From positions 177,540,556-177,604,555 of the forward strand of contig CP136067.1 of the NCBI GenBank assembly GCA_032622095.1: a stretch of 64,000 bases of DNA, written 5' to 3'. Below the pieces are notes generated by a model that was not told the DNA's origin, made no database searches, and was given only the letters and a program-made list of their open reading frames with translations. The DNA comes from Siphonodentalium dalli. Lineage: Eukaryota; Mollusca; Scaphopoda; Gadilida; Siphonodentaliidae. A program made the translations under genes and the position numbers. This document shows, piece by piece, positions 12,293 to 21,780 of this stretch (positions within the stretch are counted from its first letter, which is position 1; every line of letters begins with the position of its first letter).

Positions 12293-12392
12293 GATTATTA
12301 CACCGGAAATAGCTCAGACCTGCGTAGAACTCAAGATGTTTTCGACTTGTAACATTACAGCATCTCCTCAAGATTCATACAAATATGTCCAG
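12293..12392 (+). CDS. Gene 1 exon 3
   Basis: Acceptor TTATCTTACAG, donor CAG|GTATAC. The 100 nt enter in phase 2 and leave in phase 0. It encodes residues 88-121, with cysteines at 98 and 107 and the sequon NIT at 108. It is needed to restore phase between exons 2 and 4, which is independent support for it. The donor is weaker than the GTAAGT donors of exons 1 and 2. Confidence 0.68.
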
Positions 12393-12841
12393 GTATACCG
12401 TTCTTTGTGCGGACATGCATCGTGTGAGTAATATCATTGCAAAAAATAACAAGCATTCACAGACGGTTGTACCCCCCCGCCTAGGTGGGAACAGTTGGGG
12501 ATGGTAATTTTTTAAACATGCTAAACAATAATTGAAAAAGTTAATATTTATTTTGAGATTGGTTAATATTTAAGTTCGGGCTTAACAACTTAAATTGCAA
12601 AATAAAATAAAAATATAATCAAAGGGCCGTAACTCTGGTAAAACTGTACGACCGGGCCTAGTTTGCGAACTCGTTTCAGACATTCCCCTTGTGAACTCAT
12701 ATGCCAAAACTCTTTGAAATCCGTTGATATTTGTTCGAAATAACCCCCGGACAACTTTTCGGCACGGACATACATGTATGGACGGACGCCCCGACAGAGG
12801 GTTGGACTCCAATGCTATATCCCCCGCCGAACCATTTTCGG

Positions 12842-12860
12842 GCGGGGGGGGGGGGGGGGG
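12842..12860 (+). repeat. Poly-G run
   Basis: An uninterrupted run of about 18-19 G follows GGGC. Similar G or C runs occur near 18104, 20743, 21262, 25229, 38040 and 57498. Such a run could fold into a G-quadruplex, and its exact length is unreliable in any assembly. Confidence 0.9.
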
Positions 12861-13911
12861 GTAAAAAGGCAACTCATAGCAACTACGGTCTTTCTTTAAC
12901 TGCCAACGTTTTATTCTTAACTTGTACATATAGACTGTATATTATACAGTGCACATGTATTTACAATTTTATGAAATAACAGGACACCAACATGTGAAGG
13001 GAATCGAATTTCTAATGGAATTACACGAAATTGATAACAATAATACATAAATGCACAAACACAAACATGAATCCAAATAAATACAGCTAGATAATAAAGT
13101 ACTTTTATTATTCTAATGTACCTATTCTCCAACTCATTGAATATTAGTTGGATTACAATTGAAGTACCATGAATTATCTTCATTGCTATTATTAGTATTA
13201 TAGTTGTACCATATGAGGCAAACATACCACAACATATGATGGAGCATAATTATATATTCACAACATATATGTAAGCAAACATCATATCAGGGGAGCATTG
13301 AGTAAAAAGTCGGTTGATAACGGTGGGTAGGGGCAGGAAGAAGGCCATATGGTCATGCCTTACCCAACAATGTACATCATTTTGTTTTCATTAATCCAAT
13401 TTGTAAATAATTTACTGTGGTGTGCATTACTGAATAAAATATACACTAATATCGAAGGCTGCAAGCAGCATCCACCGCATTCCTTATGCTGTTGACAATA
13501 GAAGTGCGATAACTCGATTGTTTGGTGAATTGACGCCGCACATCGCCATTATTTTCAGACCTATCGCGTAGTTTTATTGTCTGGTTGTTCGCTCAGAATG
13601 CATAGGAATGCTCTTGCTGAATATATTACCAATGTTCTATGCATTCAGTTACAACACCGTAAGATTTATTTAAAAGTGCTTTGCTTTCTTCATATGGAAA
13701 CAAAATGACGAAAACCATACCCAAATAAAATGTAAAATTTAACAAAATAATTATAAATAATTACAAGCATTTGATGTGACGCGATTGTAAAATTAGAACA
13801 GCAGGTGCGAATTTGAGCTGCATGGCGGCATGACAAACGACCTGCATGGCGGCATGACAAACCAGTGACAAGGCGGCATGACAAACCAGTGTACTAACTC
13901 AATTTGTTTAA

Positions 13912-14294
13912 CCCTTTACCCAAACAGAACGGCCCTGTGCCAATGCATTCTCTTATATATGCGAGTCGACCATAGGTCGCCTCGCATATATAAGAGAATG
14001 CATTGGCTTAACACATTACAAATTATAAAATTGTTAAAGAATGTAAGAAAAAATGGTAAAAAGTGTTTTTTTTTAGGCCAATGCATTCTCTTATATATGC
14101 GAGGCGACCTATGGTCGACTCGCATATATAAGAGAATGCATTGGCACAGGGCATAACTGTAACTATCACAATGTGGTCAAGGAGCCGGTTCCAATGATAT
14201 CCATATTTGTATGGTTCTATTGAGACAGACCGAAGATATTTTAGGCTATTGAAGCTTTATTTGGCCGGTTTTGGCCGGTTTGTTGGGTAAAGGG
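13912..14294. mobile_element. TTAA-flanked CCCTTT MITE with intact paired hairpins (P2)
   Basis: TTAA at 13908-13911 and 14295-14298 flanks 383 bp with ends CCCTTTACCCAAACA and TGTTGGGTAAAGGG. The inner module starts CCCTGTGCCAATGC and ends GCATTGGCACAGGG. Its two hairpins match those of the TA-flanked A family almost base for base, though the termini and target site differ. The segment to the right of the module is unrelated to the A family. Confidence 0.9.
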
Positions 14295-14349
14295 TTAATA
14301 CAATTTTGTAACAGATAAATGTTTATCATTTACAGATCTAGCTTCTCAG

Positions 14350-14450
14350 GACTGTTGCCTGATCAATGCATATAAACTGCAGGTGCCTTGTTATATTGAA
14401 GAGATCAAGATTGTCCGGACGTCCACTCCTTCTATCAATTCGCTGTGCAG
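14350..14450 (+). CDS. Gene 1 exon 4
   Basis: Acceptor CTTCTCAG, donor CAG|GTACTA. The 101 nt enter in phase 0 and leave in phase 2. It encodes residues 122-155, starting with a vicinal Cys pair (123-124) and including cysteines 135 and 154. A second AG at 14335 (TTTACAG) would put the frame out of phase with exon 3, so I prefer 14350. Confidence 0.68.
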
Positions 14451-14459
14451 GTACTACCA

Positions 14460-14464
14460 ATATA

Positions 14465-14489
<25 letters not shown>
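14460..14489. repeat. (TA)n/(CA)n microsatellite
   Basis: About eleven TA units pass into ACACACA, right after the exon 4 donor. Confidence 0.9.
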
Positions 14490-14496
<7 letters not shown>

Positions 14497-15206
14497 ACGT
14501 ATCGCAGTTACAAGAAGTCCCGATTGTAGTTTGTAACTTGGAGGATTGAACTTCCTTTTTAGGAATAAGTCAATGCACGATCAGATTTAACACCGAAGTT
14601 TCTTAAGCCCATATGCTACTGTAGCTATATATGGCTATTGACGATGGGTGGATCTGGTCGAAGAGAGATAATCCAATCCAACAAACACTCATCAAAATAT
14701 TCCAACAGTGTTACTTTTCTTGACAACTGTACCTAAATAGAAGAATAATATATCATATATGAATGGATCTGAGTCCCGTATCACATAGCATAACCAAGTT
14801 CTCAACATATGTATGTGCTTAGCCTTGCTTCTCGGATATTCCGCAAGCTGGTGCAAGCGAAATGTCATCGGCAGTAGTTTCATAAGTGGTAACAACATAC
14901 ATGTAATACCCCTCACCCGTAGTTGCAACAGCTCGCGGTAATGCTTGCATACACTACAAATTGGTAAAATATTGTTTTACGATAGTCAAAGATAGCTACA
15001 ATAGCTACATATATAGCAATTGTAGCTATACTTGGGAATTGCCAGACCTGATGATATGCCACTGGATTGTTTGCGCGCCTGATGGAACGTGCACAAACAT
15101 CTTTTTTTGAAAGTAAATGGCTGACCATAAAAAACATAGTGGTTGTGTATGGTATCAAATGTGGCTTCCGAAGATTCGAGAGTAATACACACTTCTTATT
15201 TTCCAG

Positions 15207-15456
15207 GTCACAGCTTTGTAATATCCATTGCCATGAGGAGTCGATGCGACTGGCCGGATGTAGCCGTAAAACAATAGATGCTGTCATGCAGACTGACCTT
15301 CGTACACAAACTTGCGCTCAATTTACTGCTCTGAACTGCACCGAACCTGTTCTAAAACCGGACATTGTAACCTGTGGATGTCGCGGAAACTCCGTACCTT
15401 TCATATTTGGCTTTGCAGTGTTCGTTTGCGCACTCGTCTTGTTATTAAGCAGTTGA
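15207..15456 (+). CDS. Gene 1 exon 5 (terminal): Cys-rich segment and GPI-type tail
   Basis: Acceptor TTATTTTCCAG; the 250 nt run from phase 2 to TGA at 15454-15456. It encodes residues 156-237, with cysteines at 159, 163, 173, 191, 199, 211 and 213 and the sequon NCT at 198. After TCGCRGNS comes a hydrophobic run of about 17-20 residues ending LVLLLSS at the C-terminus, with no cytoplasmic tail. That is the usual layout of a GPI-attachment signal, with Gly/Asn/Ser as plausible omega sites; a tail-anchored form is the alternative. Upstream sequence stays open in the same frame, but the strong pyrimidine tract and phase agreement favour splicing here. Confidence 0.75.
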
Positions 15457-17304
15457 AACGAACGGCACGGTAGATAGATCTGACATCTGGTGCCATACTG
15501 TAGAACGTACACACGTCTGATTTACAATATGGTACAATTTAAATAACTCTACAGGTAGCATTTGCTTTGTTATGATGGGGTTATTGTTAGTAAATTACTA
15601 ATAGTAATACTTTATCTTCGCAAGATAATAATGGCAGCGATCTATGGTTATAAACCACTGACTTCCATGTTTAGAGTCTTGTAAATTGCACGTTTAAACT
15701 TTTGAAGGTATTGGTCCCTGGTAACATTTGGGATGTTAGGAGTGGAAATGTATACCTATTGCTTCCACACTATTTAAAACTTTAAACAAAATGTAAAAAA
15801 GTGGAACCAAGCATAATTCATGTATGGACTCCCAGGTATCCCATAACATCACTGATTGATCGGACGATTTTTACGGCACATGTAACTATTTGGCAACCAA
15901 AGTATCAAAACACGCGATGATTAATAAGGTCACTGGCAGGATTCCTATGTGCATAACAAATTTGACAGGTGCGCGCCAGATGGGAACTTACATTTTTTCC
16001 TGTCAAACTTTTCTCCACGTTTCTTGATATAATTTGTTATTCTTGCGAAAATAAAATTGGGGGCCACCTGAAAAAGTTTTTGTTTTTTAAATGGCCGCCA
16101 GAATCCAAGATGGCCGCCATTTCATGCGAAAATACAGAGTTTTAGTAATGTTGTCCACAATAACTACAGTCTATTTTATCACCTCCATGTTATGAATCAA
16201 TTGCGAGTTTCCTAACTATCTAAAATGTTTAATTACAATATGATGGTTTAGTCCCGCATAAGCTGTTCTAGGGTATTCAAAATGCCTGCCAATATCCAAA
16301 ATGGCCGCCATTTCACGCGAAAATAACAAGCGAGTTTTGGTAATTTTATACATAATAACTATATTGTGTTACATCCACATTAAGTACAGTTTGTCTCCTA
16401 AACTATCAAATCTGTTGTTTCATAACAATATGATGTTCTCTCACCCAAAACGGCACCAATTCTGAGAAACGAACATGAATTGGTCAGTACAGCAATTTAA
16501 ACTCTCCTGTAACTTATACACTTGGATGATCAGGTTCATATACATCAGTCAGTAACCCTTGGAACAAACGTCACACTACTGTGGTGTCGTAGTACGTGAT
16601 CGAACGGTGTCATCCAGGTCGAAGGGAATAACATCACATTACTGTCCATGGTACACTACGATACGTTGGTGCTAGCCTTATCATCACCACATAGCCACTG
16701 AACCTACACAGTAGTCAAAGACACCCTCTCACCTATTTTAATCGATATATCTCTCCAGTGTTTTTTAATTCTAGTGGAAAACAATTGTGCCGTTCTGATC
16801 ACTGTCACCTATCGTGACTTTAATATCAACTGACCGTTTACATCTCATTGGTTAACAATAACATAATGTATTTTAAAACAAGTAGTTCGTGATGGTAGGA
16901 AGCGTACGGGTGTGTTCCGATCTCTCATGTGGCCTGAATCCATTGGGGACCATAATGGAAATAAATGGTCTTAGGACTGTTTTCTTATGCTATCACCGAT
17001 GGTTTATGGTCACCTGTTAGTGCCGGACAACTCCTTTACAGGCTCATACCCTATATAAATGCCATACTCATGCTGGGCATTGGTCAGCTACGGTGGTGGT
17101 GATGTACCACATGGTACAATACATCCTTCCGTAGATGACCAATGTCCAGTAATAACTCAAATAATTTGATATTCTAATTTCTATTTCTTCACAATCTGTG
17201 TTAATCTGTCACTTGTCACATGTATATCACATATATACCATGTATTCCTGTTTTTATCTATACATGTAGGTTGTCCTAGAAAAAGTATCTTATCTTATCT
17301 TGTC
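15457..17304. other. 3' flank of gene 1; dispersed repeats only
   Basis: No exon is seen. AATAAA occurs near 16051, but whether it is the gene 1 polyadenylation signal is unknown. Two units of a roughly 193-bp repeat start near 16090 and 16283, each with CCAAGATGGCCGCCATTTC or a close variant. The remainder is unassigned. Confidence 0.45.
17076..17145. repeat. 70-nt imperfect hairpin
   Basis: CATTGGTCAGCTACGG pairs with CCGTAGATGACCAATG, and GATGT/ACATC pair closer in. The length and bulges resemble a pre-miRNA, but nothing shows it is transcribed or processed. Confidence 0.6.
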
Positions 17305-17359
17305 TTACGACGACTCGAATTCAATTCGAATTAGACTCGAGTTTAATTCTAAATTCGTC

Positions 17360-18368
17360 TGTTGAAACAAACGTCGCATTTAATTCAAGACGAATCTAAA
17401 TGATTTCTTAAAAGGGCACAAAACGTTCATGAGGGTTTTGTTCAAAACGGCTAAATTATGAAGTTATACTGTATAATACATCAATGGAACGGTTATTTAA
17501 ATATATGTAAACAATTTCTCGATACATATCAATTCTAAAACGTTAAATTTTGTGAGAAAATGTGGCTTTCCATGACTTCCAATCGACGAAAGACCCTTGT
17601 TAATATTTTGAGGAGTGGAAATTATTGGTTTTATATCGCTATTTCTTAGGTATTTGACACATATTTTAGGTCGGAAATGATGCTATGGGTGGTATTTTGC
17701 TCTGAACTTGTCTGAAAGAAATCAGGTCCAGTTTTTTTTTATACGAAAGCGTTGTGCCTTTTCAATTTAATATCAAGTTGAGGTCAACGCGGGATAACAC
17801 TACATGCATATTGCGCCAGTAGGCCTATCTAAAACCGCGTCGTAAAATAAACATGGCCGGCAGGGACGAGCAGGGTGAGCATTTCCCACTGATGGCTATT
17901 TCAGTCAAAATTTTGGACCAAAGTTGGAAAATATGCAAATGTTGGTCTAAAAACAACAAATTCCCCACTAATTAATTGTTGGAAAATCAAATTACAAGAA
18001 CAGTTTCAACCTATTGTTGGTGTGTAATTTCCAACTAATAATGTTGTTTCCAGTATGAACTTTCAAAATATTGAAAATTGTTACCAAAGTTGAGGGTGAG
18101 ACACCCCCCCCCCCCGATCGCCACGTCCATAGTAGCGGTCATATCCAAACGGAATACAATTTTATTTAGTGCGTGTCTACTCGCATTTAAGTTGAAACAA
18201 ACATCGCACTTTTGTCGACTCGAATTCAAATGCCACTAAATTACGTCACGCTCGTTGGGGTTTTCTAGTTTCAATTGGAATTCCCTAATTAGCATATCAT
18301 TATGCAGATCGTTTGCATTTCTCCGATATAAATTCGAGTCGACGGAGATGCGACGTTTGTTTCAAACA
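17360..18368. mobile_element. Possible 1.0-kb TIR element
   Basis: TGTTGAAACAAACGTCGCAT at 17360 and ATGCGACGTTTGTTTCAAAC at 18348 are close inverted copies. A third copy in the left orientation lies near 18190. Both ends are rich in GACTCGAATT words. No transposase frame and no clear target duplication were found, so the boundaries are uncertain. Confidence 0.4.
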
Positions 18369-18429
18369 CGGCACCGACCGCACCTCCCCTAGCTGACTGT
18401 CGACGGAAAGGGACATAATATCATGTAGC

Positions 18430-19110
18430 GAATTGCAACTTTGGTACAGACTGGTCTATTCTGCACGGTAATGGATCTCGCTCGATCACCTGGTGATGGT
18501 GCGGTCCCTGTGTGTTGTTTTCGGCGTTTTGCGTACATTCATAGCGAATTCGACAGCAGCGTATGGGTAAAATGTATTCAATTTGCTACAGTTAGCCGTC
18601 TTGTCCGATCGCCCATGGATCCAGAGGGGAAATTCGCCACACGATATGATGTCCATGTCGGTGGTCAGCCGTATTTGACGGTGACGGTCGCAAATTAGGG
18701 ATTAACAGTTTCGTTTACGCTCATGATATCGAATTGGGGATTGATACTTGGTACACACTATAGTCCATTTTATACGATAATGAATGCCCAAATCTCGCTC
18801 GTCCCCCTGGTGGCGGTGCAGTCGGCATGTGTTATATTCGGCGTTTTTGCGTACATTCATAACGAAATCGACAGCAGCGTATGTGTTAATTTATTCACTT
18901 CCGATACAGCTACCTACTTGCCCGATCGGTAGCTGGATGCACATGGGTATTCTCTGCATGACACGATGTCTCTTTCAATGGTCAGGTAGCTAGGGGAGGC
19001 ACAGTCGGTGCCTTTTTGAATTTTGCGTACCTGGTGGAACCGGCGCAAATTAGGGGTTAACAGTGCCGTTTCCACTCAAGCTGTCGACGTGGGGAATAGA
19101 ACTTGCGATA
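18430..19110. repeat. Tandem copies of a roughly 300-bp repeat
   Basis: Two full units and part of a third share GGCGTTTTTGCGTACATTCAT, GACAGCAGCGTATG and CTTGTCCGATCG words. The same repeat recurs at about 37490-37930. Open frames of 70-85 codons across it are not conserved between units, so I treat them as chance frames. Confidence 0.7.
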
Positions 19111-19149
19111 CGACAAGCGCATTCTCTGGGCACGGGAAGAGGAAACCTT

Positions 19150-19663
19150 TTGACATGATAGTGACAAGTAGCGAAATGTGTCGCACTATGCAGCAACATG
19201 GGCAAGCCATTAATGCCGATGATGAACTCCCCGAATCCTGTCATAAATGTGTACATGTATGTGCCCTATATGGTAAACCAATGTGCAGTCTTGTTGATGA
19301 ATTGAGATATACGATCTTTTGTTCTAAGAAGAAAACACAAACACATATTCTCCCATCAACTGCAGATTCCTTGAAACATCACGTTCTGCGTTCAAACTAC
19401 CAAGCGATTATTTTTGCGTTATACATTAACTCCCCAGCCTGGCATACCATGCCCTCATGGTAATGGATGGTCGCTCCGTGATGGAACACTGAAGATCACA
19501 CGGATGGCTACTGTACTGGGGCTGCAAAGGTTCTTTTGAGTCTAATAAATGCTCTTGTTTTGCAGCAGACCTGCCATGCACCGATGCTTGTAAATGCGAA
19601 GTTGGCTGCAAGAACAGGAGTGGTGTAAATGTTGACTTAAATGAGGATTCTGAGAGCGATTGA
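19150..19663 (+). pseudogene. Decayed coding fragment with a Cys-rich (CXC-like) tail
   Basis: The first part is open to 19463 and includes LPSTADSLKHHVLRSNYQ. The reading then shifts to a frame with GWSLRDGTLKI, and again to one with NKCSCFAADLPCTDACKC and GCKN, ending at TGA 19661-19663. The order of leucine-rich lead, GW-DG motif and CxC/C-C tail is the C-terminal layout I associate with an uncharacterised protein group that is multicopy in many invertebrate genomes and ends in a tesmin/TSO1-like Cys-rich tail. That family link is from memory. At least two frame changes mean it cannot make that protein as it stands. Confidence 0.55.
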
Positions 19664-20700
19664 TAATTTAAGAAACATATTTACTGATCAGAGTAAACTA
19701 ATTGAGACAGAATTAGGGTTTGTCTACGAACACCAGTGAATCCATAGCATAATTAAATTATCCCCTAAAAACGCACTCAATCACATTTGTGATTGAAATT
19801 GGGAGAATCTTCTATTTGGTGGCCATTTTGGGTGCCATTTTATAATATTATCAAACACGATGCAGATGCATTGTGCAACTATCGTCAGTTTTTATCATAT
19901 GTCAAAATACGCGCCACAATAATGATAAAATACATACCTGTAAAGCGTGAGTTTCATCGATCCGCTCTTGGTGTAGCCACAGATGATCGGTGTTGAATTG
20001 TAAACAATAATTGCAACTTGTTCACCGAATTTCAAATCAAAATTTAAATATATATAAAATATATTATGGAAATGTGAATTTGTGATCAATTGGCAATTGC
20101 TACTTCTAGTTGGTGCTCGCATGCGTTTTTCCACATTCTTATCGAAATTTAATCACAATATTCTCAATTTTTCTGAAATTAGTAAACAATACCATTTTTT
20201 ACTTAATTTCTGAAAAATATAAATTTGGTCCGAGGTTCTGACAGCGTTTTCATAATTTAACTTCACCTCTCTCAACATTTGTTGCATTGTATGTCCGTAA
20301 AACATACTTGATGTGACGTTCTAAGTGTAAACAATGTATTTATGCTTCGTATTTATGAGAAAATCATATCTTGAGGGGTGGGATAATTTTATGCCCAGTT
20401 CCCATTTCTAGAGACATCGTATTGGCATCCCATGTTCTGACAGGTCTTTTGAGAAATTTTTGAGACATTTTGCGGGTCAATAGCTTATATTATGGACAAG
20501 TTACATACAATTCTTGTTATTTTTTCGCAACTTCAAAAATATTTATCGAAATTGTTTCGAACTAGCTTATACATTGGTCTAGTGTTGCATCTCATGTTGA
20601 TTTATGATTATTTCTAATTAATATATACCACATCTTGTTCAGTTCAGATCTTCCCTGAAAAAATCTATTTTAGGACACTTTCTGAACCGGGCAACAAGCA
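19664..20700. other. No feature recognised
   Basis: AT-rich sequence with short frames only. No exon, terminal repeat or duplicated block is evident. Confidence 0.4.
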
Positions 20701-20708
20701 AATTCGGA

Positions 20709-21780
20709 TTAATTTGGTATATAAAAACCTTTGTCGGAGGGAGGGGGGGGGGGGGGGTGTAGCCAATTCGAAAAATATATTTTTGGACCACTGACTTGGA
20801 TTGTTGAAACATAAGAATCAATATTGCAGAACCGACATTATTACTTGGCAAATATACTTTATTCTAAACAATATTTAAATCGACATGGCGGTTTACGCTC
20901 CAAAAATTCACATAATATTATTAGCTTTTGATTTGTTCTCAATGTCGAAATAGGTCGATAAATATCTGAACAACCTTTCTACGAGCATTATGTAACCCAA
21001 AAATACGCACTGAAGTCATGGAAAGTACAACTGTGAATACTGTGTTTGGGTCCCTATTGTGTTTGACCCAAACACAACATGGTCCCAAACACAAACTGTT
21101 TGCCATTTGCACGACATGGAACATAAAAGAGCGTCCCGTGGTAGTTTATTCCTGATATAACAATAAAGAGCGTTTTTCTTACTTCTGGCGAAAATTTGTA
21201 AACGGCCGAAAATTCGGATGCGCTGATGACCTTTAATTTGGTATATAAAAACCTTTGTTGGAGGGGGGGGGGGGGGGGTGTAGCCAATTCGAAAAATATA
21301 TTTTTGGACCACGAACTTGGATTATTGAAACATAAGAACCAATATTGCAGAACCGACATTATTTTTTTTTTGCAACGAATTTGGCAAACATACTTTATTC
21401 TAAACAATATTTAAATCGACATGGCGGTTTACGCTCCAAAAATTGACATAATATTATTAGCTTTTGATTTGTTCTCAGTGTCGAAATAGGTGGATAAATA
21501 TCTGAACAACCTTTCTACGAGCATTATGTAACCCAAAAAGACGCATTGACGTCATGGAAAGTACAACTGTGAATACTGTGTTTGGGTCCCTATTGTGTTT
21601 GGGTCAAACACAAAATGGTCCCAACCACAAACTGTTTGCCATTTGCACGACATGGAACACAAAAGAGCGTTCCGTGGTAGTCTATTCCTGATATGGTAAT
21701 AATAAAGAGCGTTTCTCTTACTTCTGCCGAAAATCTGTAGACGGCCGAAAATGGCTGTAACCTTTGCAAGTGTTTTTCAG
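20709..21780. repeat. Tandem pair of roughly 525-bp repeats with an internal G run
   Basis: Two units start near 20711 and 21234 at AATTTGGTATATAAAAACC. Each has a poly-G run (near 20743 and 21262), then TGTAGCCAATTCG, CTACGAGCATTATGTAACCC and AAAGAGCGTTTCTC-like words. Partial copies without the G run occur at 26205-26420 and 27210-27555. The MITE inside the second LINE (55839-56329) shares some of the CGCTCTTTAT/ATATCAGGAAT words in reverse orientation. Confidence 0.85.

Larger units (their letters stand above)
12393..14349 (+). other. Gene 1 intron 3
   Basis: A 2.0-kb intron containing a long G run (12842-12860), a short direct repeat of CATGGCGGCATGACAAAC at 13820-13890 (two full units and one diverged), and MITE P2 (13912-14294), which ends about 55 bp before the exon 4 acceptor. 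Confidence 0.6.

Noticed and set aside
12731-12979. Coding frames across poly-G runs (Gly- or Pro-rich peptides, also near 20639, 21016 and 25186)
   Set aside because: The Gly/Pro stretches are the translation of homopolymer runs and shift with run length.
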